Shown: positions 1 to 11,100 of the stretch, one piece after another | Position numbering within the stretch: the stretch's first letter is position 1 | Layout: every line of letters begins with the position of its first letter | Notes under the pieces: model-generated | Told to the model about the DNA's origin: nothing | Seen by the model: only the letters and a program-made list of their open reading frames with translations | Databases searched by the model: none | Made by a program: the position numbers and the translations under genes | DNA from: Zingiber officinale | Lineage: Eukaryota; Streptophyta; Magnoliopsida; Zingiberales; Zingiberaceae | NCBI RefSeq assembly: GCF_018446385.1 | Contig: NC_056000.1 | Span: forward strand, 34,199,511 to 34,263,510 | DNA length: 64,000 bases | Direction of reading: 5' to 3'

Positions 1-930
1 ATGTCCTTATCATTGATCTACCTAAAGTTATGTCAATTTAATGTCTTAATTAAGTTCAAGAGTGAATTATGATATAATAACTTTGATTTTAACAAGTTTT
101 ATTATGAAAATCAACTCTTAGACATCGCTACTTGAGCCATGAGCCATGACCCATGCCTTTTAATTATTGAATATAAATTGATTATTGAAATGCGATTTTT
201 TTTGTCAAGACAAATAATATAATTTGTTTGACACTTTTTAAAAGATATCATCAAAATTATGATGAAAATTTTTTAAACCACACATCTAAAAGTTAGTTTC
301 ACGAGGATTTTCTAAATTGTCTTATTTTTTTTTGTTTTACTCAATTATTTTAACATTTTTATATAATCACCACTCAATTGATTGAATTAATTAATTTGAT
401 ATTAATCTTAGTGAATTGATAATCTATGGGTAAAAAATTTAGATTTAAAACTATTAATGTGTATGGAACCTTTAAGAAACTTATTCACACTTAACATTTT
501 CATTTTAACTAAAAAACAAACATTTTCATTTTAACTGAAAGGCACGTTCAATTTTTTTAATTTTCCAAAAGCATGCTATACTTTAATTTTTACCAAAAGA
601 GCATACTTAATTCTTAGAATATTCTTCTTGTATTTGAGTCCTAAATTTAAAGAAAAAGTTAATTTTTTTTATTCAAATCCAACCAACTGAGTTAACCAAA
701 GAGGATCAATAAAAAAAAAATAAAACTTAATTATTTAATTTAAGAGTTTCATAAAAATCATTAATGACATTAACTTATTTTCTTGTAGTTAGATGTTAAA
801 TAGTACAAAAAATAAAAACATATAGAATTTTTAAATTTTTTATTAACCTTCTTTTATACTTTTAAAACTTTTAATTTTTTTTATTAAAGATCTAAAATAT
901 AAAAAATAAAAAATAAGAGATTATTATGAG
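1..930. other. AT-rich intergenic DNA
   Basis: No gene was recognised. The stretch is strongly AT-rich with many short A and T runs and no long open frame. It ends at the target-site duplication of element 1. Confidence 0.6.
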
Positions 931-1180
931 TTTAATGTTGGTGCAACCTTAGGTCAAGGTTGACCTGGTTGACCCGACTCGAGGTGACTTGACTCGAGTT
1001 GTATTTTGATGTTTGACTTGGGAAGATTGTCGGTGCAACCTTAGGTCAAGGTTGACCTAGTTGAGTTGCATGTCGATGTTTGACGAGAAGAGAGTTGTAT
1101 TCTTGATGTTTGAGAAGAATAGGTGTTTGGGAGATTGTAGGTGCAACCTTAGGTCAAGGTTGACCTGATTCGTGAAAAGT

Positions 1181-1835
1181 CCAAGTATGGAGACTTGGCA
1201 TTGGAAAAGTCCAAGTACGGAGACTTGGCACGGGGAAAAGTCCAAGCAGGTAGCTTGGCACGCGGAAAGTCCAAGTATGGAGACTTGGCACGGGGAAAGT
1301 CCTAACTGGGATGTTAGGCAGTGTGGAAAGTCCTGGTGAGTGAAGCCAGGCAGTGAGAAAGTCCTAACTGGGATGTTAGGCAGTTGGAAAGTCCTGATGA
1401 GTGAAGCCAGGCAGTGAGAAAGTCCTAACTGGGATGTTAGGCAGTGTGGAAAGTCCTGGTGAGTGAAGCCAGGCAGTGGGAAAGTCCTAACTGGGATGTT
1501 AGGCAGTTGGAAAGTCCTGGTGAGTAAAGCCAGGCAGTGAGAAAGTCCTAACTGGGATGTTAGGCAGTGTGAAAACCCTAGTGAGTGAAGCTAGGTGAAA
1601 GTCCTGGTGAGTGAAGCCGGGCAAGGGAAAATCCAGATGGATCAAGGATGATCGGACATCTGGTGTTGAGAAGGTCAAGTAGGTCAAGGGAGTGACCGGA
1701 TACTTGACACGAAGAGAAAAGTCCAAGTGGGTCAAAGGGATTGACCGGACACTTGGTGAGGAGTCTTAGCAGGTCAAGGGAGTGACCGGATGCTAAGCAT
1801 GATGTACCAATAGGTCAAGGTTGACCGGATATTGG
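1181..1835 (+). repeat. Tandem array of covarying hairpins in the 5' LTR
   Basis: Short units follow one another, each with self-complementary ends. Examples are CCAAGT/ACTTGG at 1181-1198, CCTAAC/GTTAGG at 1301-1318, CCTGG/CCAGG at 1332-1350, CCTAG/CTAGG at 1577-1595, CCAGATG/CATCTGG at 1633-1663, CAAGTA/TACTTG at 1676-1706, CCAAGTG/CACTTGG at 1723-1756, CTTAGCA/TGCTAAG at 1765-1797 and CCAATA/TATTGG at 1807-1835. The later units also contain an inner GGTCA...TGACC stem followed by GGA. The function is unknown. Confidence 0.85.
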
Positions 1836-1877
1836 TTTGGAAGGTTTGGGACTTGGTTTGGGCAAAAACCAAGCTCT

Positions 1878-2205
1878 GGATCGGTCTGCAGACCGATCCG
1901 GTGATCGTTGTGTATCGATCGATCGGTGACCGATCGGATAACAAACAGAAGGCGATCATGGTTCTGTGGGACCGATCGGCATAATCTGATCGGTCTCCAC
2001 GACCGATCGAGACGCAAGAGAGGTGGGATCGGTGCGTGGACCGATCCATTGTGGCTGATCGGTCCACGCATCGATCAGAAACGAAAGTTGGGCACCTTTA
2101 CGTGGAGCAATCGATCGGTCTAGGGACCGATCAGCCCTGATCGGTCCCGGGCCGATCGGAAGATCTGGACCGATCGGTGGAGCCTGATCGGTCCACGATT
2201 CGACC
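1878..2205 (+). repeat. GATCGGTC palindrome cluster in the 5' LTR
   Basis: About ten inverted repeats of the form GATCGGTC, 4-6 bases, GACCGATC are packed into 330 bp, just upstream of the TATA box. Several units have lost bases compared with the sister LTR. Confidence 0.8.
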
Positions 2206-2272
2206 GTTGAGTCACAACGGGTCGCTCCGTCTTCTCCGCTGGCTTCTGTCTTCACTGTGCAGGTTCGCAGGT

Positions 2273-2280
2273 TATAAAAG
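2273..2280 (+). promoter_or_regulatory. LTR TATA box (element 1, 5' LTR)
   Basis: TATAAAAG lies about 560 bp upstream of the LTR end. It sits between the palindrome cluster and a pyrimidine-rich leader and is repeated at the matching place in the other LTR. This is the expected position for the U3/R promoter. Confidence 0.65.
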
Positions 2281-2833
2281 GAGACCAAGGCTTTGGTGCT
2301 TCTTCTTCCTTCTTTTTTTTCCTTCTCTTCTGCTGAAGATTTGTGGGCTGCGATAAGAGCTCTGTTGAGTTCCTTCCAAAAGCTTCGCGTGAGCTTCCCC
2401 GACTGGAACAGCTACTGCTGTTAGGGTTTTTGAAGCTGCTGCTTCATCCGGACTCCAGTCGACGAGAAAGCAAGTTTGGTAGAGTGCTTGTGTATTCTTA
2501 TTGTATTTCTTGCTTATTCTTTGTACTTGTACTCCTGTTTGCTATTGCAAACAAGTGTGGCGAGGTTTCTCCACCCAGAAGGAGTTTTTATTAGCCGGTT
2601 TTCCGGGGACTCATCCACCGACGGATTGATTGGGTTCGTCCACCTTACGGACACGCCGAGGAGTAGGAGCATCATCTCCGAACCTCGTACATCGCTGTGT
2701 TAAGGTTTGATATTCTTCCTTTCGTTTCTAGTTTATTTTTCCGCTGCGCTAACGAATTGTAGGAAGAAACGAGCGATTTGGGGCGGCTATTCACACCCCC
2801 CTCTCTAGCCGAGTACGAAGAGATCTTAACAAG

Positions 2834-2845
2834 TGGTATCAGAGC
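2834..2845 (+). other. Primer binding site (tRNA-Met type), element 1
   Basis: TGGTATCAGAGC begins three bases after the LTR end. It is the classic complement of the 3' end of plant initiator tRNA-Met used by Copia-type elements. Confidence 0.88.
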
Positions 2846-2892
2846 GAGGTCGCTCTTCGTTGGATCAACACCCGGGGGAGCACGAGCTAGAG

Positions 2893-4359
2893 ATGGATCA
2901 ACTCGGAGAAGACATCACAATTCCACCCTTCTACGATCGCGACGACTTCGCGTATTGGAAGGTGAGGATGAAATATTTCCTTATGACTAACATTGAAAAT
3001 TGGAGTTGTGTACAATTAGGTTTCAAGCCTCCGATGGACAAGAAAGGAGAAACCCTAGAGAAGAAGGAGTGGACCAAGGAACAAGTCCACCAATCCCTAG
3101 TCAACGATGAGGTATTGAAAATTTTTGAATTTTCTTTACCTAATGATGTTCTATGTAAGATAGGTGGATACAACAATGCCAAGGAGTTGTGGAACAACTT
3201 GGCTAAGTTCCATGAGGGGAACTCCACTTCAAGCCATGAAGAGGAGTCAAGTGAGCCAAGGAGCTCACATCATGGAGGAGAGGAATTAGAAGTTGAGGGT
3301 TACTCAACATCGAAAGAAGAAGAGGAGGAGTGTTCCTCTTCAAGTTCGGAGCAAGGAGAAGAAGCTTCTACCTCCGGAAGGGATGAAGGAGAGAGCGTTC
3401 ATCCATCCTTAACTCTAGGTAACTCAAGCCATTTAGTTTCTAGCAAATTACACATAATGTGCTTTGAGTGTAGGGAGTATGGACATTACAAGAGTAAGTG
3501 TCCAAAGAGGGTTAGGAAGACTCCACCGGCGCCAAAGATCAAGGAAGCCGGAGTCCCGATACGCAAGAGCAAGGAGCACGTGGTGTGTTTCCAATGCAAG
3601 CGAAGGGGACATTATCGGAGCCATTGTCCGAGGGGGAGGCAACCTCACAAGGGCAAGAGACCGGGCACATCGATAGGGGGAGCTAAGGCAAACCCTAAGG
3701 TAACCTCTAAGGTTCATTTTTGCAATTCTAATAAAATGCATGCTAGGAATTTTATTGCACTTGTCGATAATAACAAGCATGATAACCTTAGGAATCAATA
3801 CATGTGCTTAGGAGCTAAACATGTGAGTCTAGATAAGGATAATTCTAGAAAGGCTAACCCTAGGATCAACCCATCTAAGGCTAAGGATAACCTAGGTAGG
3901 AATCCTAAATCAACTAGACACATGCCTAGGAACACCTCAAGAAAGAATGACAAATCAAAACTTGAGGTATTAGAGAAAGAAAATCGAATCTTGAGGTCAA
4001 GACTTGACTCTCTAGAAAAGGCTCTTAAAGATTTGACTCTAGGGTTTAAGGGTCAAAAACCAATGTCCAAGGACAAGAAAGGTTTGGGTCACAAATCTAA
4101 GTCCCAAGTGGTCAAGCTCACTTATCACAATGTTCCATTCGATTATGGAACAAAACCTAGGGCTAGGAAGACCACCACCAAGGTCACAAGGGGAGTCACC
4201 CCTAGAGTTGATCTTGATGAGTCCCAAATGACCAAGGCTTCAAAGCCTAAGAGGGTCATTAGGAGGGTTGCTAGGGAAGTTATCCCTAGTGAATATTTAG
4301 TGAATCCAATGAGCTCAAATAGGTATTGGGTTCCTAGGAGCATCTTCTCTACCCCATAA
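2893..4359 (+). CDS. Gag protein of element 1 (two zinc knuckles, no pol)
   Basis: A single open frame of 488 aa starts at the first ATG after the primer site; the open frame itself extends back to a GTG inside the primer site, which I do not take as the start. The N-terminal part resembles Copia Gag (a tract with FAYWKVRMKYFL near residues 20-31). An acidic Ser/Glu-rich linker follows, then two CCHC zinc knuckles, CFECREYGHYKSKC and CFQCKRRGHYRSHC. Next come a basic region and a short coiled coil rich in Leu, Glu and Lys. The C-terminus ends with NRYWVPRSIFSTP. The same WVP ending occurs in the gag genes of elements 2 and 3. Gag would form the particle and bind the RNA. The frame has no internal stop, unlike the pol of the nearby Copia. 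No protease motif (DTGA/DSGC) follows. Confidence 0.85.
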   Translation: MDQLGEDITIPPFYDRDDFAYWKVRMKYFLMTNIENWSCVQLGFKPPMDKKGETLEKKEWTKEQVHQSLVNDEVLKIFEFSLPNDVLCKIGGYNNAKELWNNLAKFHEGNSTSSHEEESSEPRSSHHGGEELEVEGYSTSKEEEEECSSSSSEQGEEASTSGRDEGESVHPSLTLGNSSHLVSSKLHIMCFECREYGHYKSKCPKRVRKTPPAPKIKEAGVPIRKSKEHVVCFQCKRRGHYRSHCPRGRQPHKGKRPGTSIGGAKANPKVTSKVHFCNSNKMHARNFIALVDNNKHDNLRNQYMCLGAKHVSLDKDNSRKANPRINPSKAKDNLGRNPKSTRHMPRNTSRKNDKSKLEVLEKENRILRSRLDSLEKALKDLTLGFKGQKPMSKDKKGLGHKSKSQVVKLTYHNVPFDYGTKPRARKTTTKVTRGVTPRVDLDESQMTKASKPKRVIRRVAREVIPSEYLVNPMSSNRYWVPRSIFSTP

Positions 4360-6220
4360 ATGGGTTAGAGAGTGTCAACTCCAATAAAAAGGGTAGTTAA
4401 CCCAACTTTGAGGAAATTGATACTCAAGGAGTATTTTCAAGGTTTTGTGAACCTTTGAAAATGAAAAAGAATTATTATTTACTCCTTGAAGAGTAAATTG
4501 TGTCATATTTGAAAAATATCGATTTTAATCTTATTTGGCACAATTTAAGAAAACCTAGAGAAATACCATAATTGGGATTTTGGTTTTCTCTTAGGGATAT
4601 ATGGGCAATCTAGGGTTAGATTTTAGGTTAGCAAAGTGGTTAAGGATACTTAGATAGGTAATCTAGGTATATTTATTTATGCTAAATCTTGCCATGATTG
4701 TTTGCCCTCACATGTCATGACATCATGTTTAGTTTTATTATCATTTGAAATGTCATGATAATGCTTAGGCCAGTTTTTATGTCATGTTTATTTAAGTTTC
4801 AAACTTATGCCATGACATCATGACATTGGCACATGTTTTTACTTATGATATCATTTTATGCCATGTCATCATCTCTTGCATTATAATCAATGAAATTGAT
4901 TTGAGGACAAACACAATTTGATATTGAGATCAAATTGGTGTTTAGAAAATGCATGAGAACTTAGCCTAAGATGACCTAAACCCATATCTCACATCAAAAT
5001 TGACTTGGATGTGTTTGATACACTTTAGATGTGTGTGAGATATTAGGATCATGAGTTAGGATCAAGGTGCATAGTTCTTGTACCTAGATGAGCCTAATTC
5101 AAGAAATTGGGGATCATAGGGAAAGCTTATGTACAAGTCATGTACATATAGCCCAAAGATTGTGGTCCCAAATTAAAGAGTTTAAAATCATTTCAAAATT
5201 GATTTGAAAAACCTTGATGAAGCTTTTCTAGTGATAGCATTCATCATTGAGCGAATTGATACAAAGTTGAGGTAAACTTGAACTATTTCAAAGTTTTTGA
5301 ACTTTGTATCAAGATTTGAAAATGGAAGTTATTTTCAGATAAAACTATTTTTCCATGATAGTATGTGGTATGAGGAATGTATCCTCAAATTTTCATAATT
5401 TTTCAAATTTTCTGTGATTTTCTAGAGGTTTCTGAATTTCGGAAGGAGAAAAATCAGAAACTTCTGATATCAGAGTTGTGGACCGATCAGAAGGGAGTCT
5501 GATCGGTCCAGGTCTGTGTGGATCGGTCACTGTGACCGATCCAGGGAAGGCCTGATCGGTCCGGTGACCGATCAGGGCGTGCCAAATGCTGAATTTGCTG
5601 AATTTCGACTGTGGTCTGAAATTTCAGCTGTGGGAGTTGAGAGTTGAGTTTCGGGTTTCTAAAGGTTTGAAACTCTCCAAGACATTGTTGGTGCAATGGT
5701 CAAGGGGGAGTTGACCTTTAGGGGGAGTTTTACCTAATTGTCAAGGGGAGTTGACTCTTAGGGGGAGTTTTTACTCCTTAAGACTTTTGAGGATTAGTGA
5801 TATGGGATTATCACTAAGTTGATTGTTGAGTTTAGTATCAAGGGGGAAATTAAGAGTTTCAATGAAAGGTATGGGACTTTCATTAGGAAGAAACTCTTGA
5901 CCTTGATACTCTCCTTTTTCTTTTTGATGTGTGTTAAAAAGGGGAGAATGTTCATTGGAGAATTATTGGAGAACCCAAGTTAGGTTATCGGGTTAACCTA
6001 AGCTAGGGGAAGAATGTCAAGGAATGTTCGAGGAAGAACATTGGAATTCTTTTTGATGTGTGTCAAAAAGGGGGAGAATTATTGGAGAACCCAAGTTAGG
6101 TTAGGTTATCGGGTTAACCGAGAATGTTCAAGGAAAGAACATTGGACATTGGAAGATGGTTGGAAAACCTAAGTTAGGTTATCGGGTTAACCTAACTTGA
6201 TTATGGGTTTTGTCAAACAT
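4360..6220 (+). other. Non-coding internal region of element 1
   Basis: No open frame of note was found between the gag stop and the 3' LTR, where pol would lie in an autonomous element. A hairpin (TTTTCAAGG with its complement) lies just after gag at about 4433-4460. Repeated words related to GTCATGACATCATG occur at 4720-4870. GATCGGTC/GACCGATC palindromes like those of the LTR occur at 5478-5575. From 5690 on, G-rich blocks (GGGGGAG) are repeated, including two extra polypurine-like copies before the real one. Confidence 0.7.
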
Positions 6221-6235
6221 CAAAAAGGGGGAGAT
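6221..6235 (+). other. Polypurine tract of element 1
   Basis: An AAAAAGGGGGAGA-type run ends directly at the 3' LTR. This is the standard position for the plus-strand primer. Similar runs preceded by the same TTTTTGATGTGTGT context occur near 5936 and 6066. Confidence 0.8.
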
Positions 6236-8189
6236 TGTTGGTGCAACCTTAGGTCAAGGTTGACCTGGTTGACCCGACTCGAGGTGAATTGACTCGAGTT
6301 GTATTTTGATGTTTGACTTGGGAAGATTGTCGGTGCAACCTTAGGTCAAGGTTGACCTAGTTGAGTTGCATGTCGATGTTTGACGAGAAGAGAGTTGTAT
6401 TCTTGATGTTTGAGAAGAATAGGTGTTTGGGAGATTGTAGGTGCAACCTTAGGTCAAGGTTGACCTGGTTGACCTGATTCGTGAAAAGTCCAAGTATGGA
6501 GACTTGGCATTGGAAAAGTCCAAGTACGGAGACTTGGCACGGGGAAAAGTCCAAGCAGGTAGCTTGGCACGCGGAAAGTCCAAGTATGGAGACTTGGCAC
6601 GGGGAAAGTCCTAACTGGGATGTTAGGCAGTGTGGAAAGTCCTGGTGAGTGAAGCCAGGCAGTGAGAAAGTCCTAACTGGGATGTTAGGCAGTTGGAAAG
6701 TTCTGGTGAGTGAAGCCAGGCAGTGAGAAAGTCCTAACTGGGATGTTAGGCAGTGTGGAAAGTCCTGGTGAGTGAAGCCAGGCAGTGGGAAAGTCCTAAC
6801 TGGGATGTTAGGCAGTTGGAAAGTCCTGGTGAGTAAAGCCAGGCAGTGAGAAAGTCCTAACTGGGATGTTAGGCAGTGTGAAAACCCTAGTGAGTGAAGC
6901 TAGGTGAAAGTCCTGGTGAGTGAAGCCGGGCAAGGGAAAATCCAGATGGATCAAGGATGATCGGACATCTGGTGTTGAGAAGGTCAAGTAGGTCAAGGGA
7001 GTGACCGGATACTTGACACGAAGAGAAAAGTCCAAGTGGGTCAAAGGGATTGACCGGACACTTGGTGAGGAGTCTTAGCAGGTCAAGGGAGTGACCGGAT
7101 GCTAAGCATGATGTACCAATAGGTCAAGGTTGACCGGATATTGGTTTGGAAGGTTTGGGACTTGGTTTGGGCAAAAACCAAGCTCTGGATCGGTCTGCAG
7201 ACCGATCCAGCGATACGTTTGTGTATCTGATCGATCTGGTGACCGATCAGATAACAAACAGAAGGCAAAGCGCAGTTCTGTGAGCTTACTGATCGGTCTG
7301 GGGACCGATCAGCATGAAGCCTGATCGGTCTCCACGACCGATCAGAGACGCAGCCGAGAGAGGTGGGATCGGTCTGTGGACCGATCCAGCTGTGGCTTGA
7401 TCGGTCCACAGACCGATCAGGAAACGAACAGAAAGTTGGGCACCTTTCTGTGGAGCAATCTGATCGTTCTAGGGACCGATCAGCCCAGGGCCTGATCGGT
7501 CCCCAGACCGATCAGAAGGGTCCTGGACCGATCAGGGTGGAGCCTGATCGGTCCACGATTCGACCGTTGAGTCACAACGGGTCGCTCCGTCTTCTCCGCT
7601 GGCTTCTGTCTTCACTGTGCAGGTTCGCAGGTTATAAAAGGAGATCAAGGCTTTGGTGCTTCTTCTTCCTTCTTTTTTCCTTCTCTTCTGCTGAAGATTT
7701 GTGGGCTGCGATAAGAGCTCTGTTGAGTTCCTTCCGAAAGCTTCGCGTGAGCTTCCCCGACTGGAACAGCTGCTGCTGTTAGGGTTTTTGAAGTTGTTGT
7801 TTCATCCGGACTCCAGTCGACGAGAAAGCAAGTTTGGTAGAGTGCTTGTGTATTCTTATTGTATTTCTTGCTTATTCTTTGTACTTGTACTCCTGTTTGC
7901 TGTTGCAAATAAGTGTGGCGAGGTTTCTCCACCCAGAAGGAGTTTTTATTAGCCGATTTTCCGGGGACTCATCCACCAACGGATTGATTGGGTTCGTCCA
8001 CCTTACGGACACGCCGAGGAGTAGGAGCATCATCTCCGAACCTCGTACATCGCTGTGTTAAGGTTTGATATTCTTCCTTTCGTTTCTAGTTTATTTTTCC
8101 GCTGCGCTAACGAATTGTAGGAAGAAACGAGCGATTTGGGGCGGCTATTCACACCCCCCTCTCTAGCCGAGTACGAAGAGATCCTAACA
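6236..8189 (+). repeat. 3' LTR of element 1
   Basis: This 1954-bp copy has the same layout as the 5' LTR: hairpin array 6490-7144, palindrome cluster 7188-7562 with units more complete than in the 5' copy, and a TATA box at 7633-7640. It ends TAACA before the TTTAA duplication. Confidence 0.92.
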
Positions 8190-8194
8190 TTTAA

Positions 8195-11100
8195 TACTAT
8201 AAATTTTTAGTCTTTTATAATTTGGGATTGAAATAGATGAAAATGATTTAGAAATTAAATACGTCCTACTATAAAAAATTAAAATATAATACATCGTTTG
8301 ATAAATTCAAAAAACAACTGAGTGCACCCTTTAAGAAAATGCCTTTTTTAACTAGCATAGCTCTGTATATATATATATATATATAACATACGTGTGAAAT
8401 GGATCTGATTTAAATCTACATCAATTAGGTTTAATTAATTTGAGTGGTCAATTTAATTATTAAATTGCACTAGTTCACGATGTATCATATTAATTCAATT
8501 GGAGTGGGGACCTAGCATAAGTGGATGACAGTCCAATGCATAAAGGATGGTGTGATAAAAAAAGATTCATTCGTTTCCGCATCCTACTAATTAGTCTCAA
8601 CATAAAAAAGATAAATTATAAATAATTATTAGTCATTAGTATAAATTAAATAATCAAGATATGAAAAAAAATATACTCAAACACGTTAGAATTTTGACCG
8701 TGAGATCTGTAGTTACAATTCTTATAATGATCTTTGGGTGGACAGATTGGGGCTGAGCGTAATTATGTTTTTTTTCCAATATTAATTCAATTGGCTAATT
8801 TAATTAAATATTGATTCGACAATTAGTTCACATTAGACATTACCCTTATATGTATTGTTTATTTATTATTTATGTGACGAAAATATTAAATTATTCATTA
8901 TGACATGTGAAAGGAAGTCATATGTGTATCTCGAGGAGACTACACAATTTCCATATTTTTTCTTATTTGTCAATTCAAAAGTCAAAGGAATTTATTGATG
9001 AATCTTCGATAGTATCTACAGGAATGTGGAAAATGAATGGATGTCGGTATGTGTATGAGTTGGTGTAGTTCTTATCTATAAAAATGTTTGTTTTAATAAA
9101 TATTGAGATTAATTTTTAATAGGTATAAAATACTGATTAGATATGATCTTTTTCATATATCACCTCTCTACTCTTATAGAAATGTGGAAAGATTATAAAA
9201 AATTATTTAAGAAAAAAAAAAGTCAAATGACAATTGTATAATTGTTATCGAAACATTTATTTATATTGTGATAGAAATAAAGGGCAAACTTTTCACTAGA
9301 AATCGTATGATCAATCTCTAAGAGACAATTGATCCTTGTGAATTTTGCAGATATAAAAACTACTGAGGCTTTAAATGTTCCTTGACTATGTGTCTATTAT
9401 AACTAATATATTGTGCATGTTAATATTAATTTTTGTTTCCTTGGAGTAATACGGTGGTTGAGATATATAATATTATTACATTAGGTTATGGGGTCGAAAT
9501 TCGATCATAGAATCGAAATTCGACGCATCTGAGTATGTCTTCCTTCGTATTTTAGTCATTGTACTAATGGCTAGTAGTCATCAATTATTTATCTTTTTCA
9601 TAGGTGTGAGAGAGTGAGTGAATCATCTTTTGTCATCTTTTGTCCCTAAACCCTATATTTATCTCCTTTTAACATATCTATCTTATTTTTTCGTATAGTT
9701 CCTTATATATCAAATTAATATCAAATCAAAAGTATAAAAATCTACGGAATAAAAAAAAAACTCCTAACAATGTTTTGTATATGAGCCCTACATTATCAAA
9801 TCACGGATGCTTATTTATTATTATTTTATTTAATATTTTATAATTTTTATTTAATATTTTAATTAATTATAATCTTTACTTTATTTATAATTTCCAATTA
9901 ATATATTAATTAACTTATGATTTTTAATTTAATTAATAATTTTTATTTAATATTTAATTAACTCATGAACTCTAATTTAATTATAGTCATTTCTTCATAA
10001 TTAATTACTGCCCCGCTTATGCGAGAGCGTCTTTAAATTTTCATTACTACTCTTAAATTATACATCTTAAATCTTAAATCTTGCATTCACAATGATTATA
10101 ATTTTTCTCTTCAATTTTTCATTCCACAAACTTGGTTCAAAACCTTTCATTGAAAATGCCTTTATGACTTTTTCTTCATTAGGTTTTAGGACATCTTCAA
10201 TTGCTAACTCTAAATGATCTTTTTTTGTACTCCCCAATATATCATATTAAAAATATAAACATTTACTATTCTCTTCACTATCAGTAAGCCTCCATATAAC
10301 TTTTTTTGAGTCCTATATTATCAAATCACAAGAGAGGCAGACTCCCCCTTCATTTTTTTTTTTCAACCTCTTGACTCTTGCCCTTTTCTCAAAAGAAAAA
10401 AAAAAAATCTTCTTACTCCTTTAGGTTGTGATTTGTGAAGGTACCACACTTCCTCTTATTTCTCTCCTCTTTTAGCCTTTTGGAAATATATATCATATTA
10501 TTTATTGTTTTTTATTGTTAATTGTTAGTTTGATGTTTTTGAGTTTTCATCTATTTTGATAATAAAGATTTTAAATCTTTTCTATTATTTTAAATATTTA
10601 TTAATTTTATCATTCAGAATTGATTTTAAGTATTATTATTTTTTGACATGTGCTTTTATTTATTCGGTAAGTTATATGTAATATGTTAAGATATTTTTAA
10701 GACAATTAAATATTTATGAATCATCATCTTCTTAAAAAATTGATACGGATCAGTTTGCTGAATGTATTTTTATGAAACTTGTGTTAAAAAAATCTGAAAG
10801 ATTTTCTAACAAACTTTATATTGGTTAAGATGTAATTCATCTTCCATTGGATTTAGGATTAAAACTTAGGATTATGAATTATGAACACAATATATGTGAA
10901 AGAGTTTGAAGAAAATATTATCTAAGAGGCTCATGTTAATATTTCAACTTTTTGCTAGTTTTTTAATTAATATTAATTATATTTTATGATTTTATGTATA
11001 TGAATTGTGTCCCTAATTAAAATCTATGGTCTAATTTAAATCACATATCTTTATTTTTTTAAAATTTAATATGGTTATGTATAATTTCCATTTAATATAT

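Larger units (their letters stand above)
936..2831 (+). repeat. 5' LTR of element 1
   Basis: The LTR runs from TGTTGG to TTAACA, 1896 bp. In order it holds three copies of a GGTCAAGGTTGACC-centred hairpin near the start, a tandem hairpin array (1181-1835), a block of GATCGGTC/GACCGATC palindromes (1878-2205), a TATA box, a transcribed leader and the primer site just beyond its end. Short open frames inside it are palindrome or repeat artefacts. Confidence 0.92.
936..8189 (+). mobile_element. Element 1: gag-only (TR-GAG-like) LTR retrotransposon, complete
   Basis: Two long direct repeats (936-2831 and 6236-8189) begin TGTTGG and end AACA. They are flanked by a perfect 5-bp target duplication TTTAA at 931-935 and 8190-8194. 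The left LTR is followed by a tRNA-Met-type primer site, and the right LTR is preceded by a polypurine tract. The internal 3.4 kb holds one gag gene and no protease, integrase, reverse transcriptase or RNase H, so movement would need enzymes supplied in trans. The two LTRs are nearly identical over their first 900 bp, which suggests a young insertion, but they differ strongly in a palindrome-rich block (see findings). Calling it TR-GAG-like is an inference from this structure; the parent autonomous family is not in the window. Confidence 0.92.

Noticed and set aside
1181-1835. CRISPR-like array
   Set aside because: Units are short hairpins without constant repeats and unique spacers, and the array lies in a plant LTR and is copied in its sister LTR.
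1956-2288. Open frames of 70-140 residues in the LTR palindrome block (also 7363-7782)
   Set aside because: They arise on both strands from GATCGGTC palindromes, and the sister LTR does not preserve the same frames.
2833-2892. Upstream extension of the element 1 gag frame through the primer site
   Set aside because: It would start at GTG inside the primer binding site; the ATG at 2893 is the natural start.
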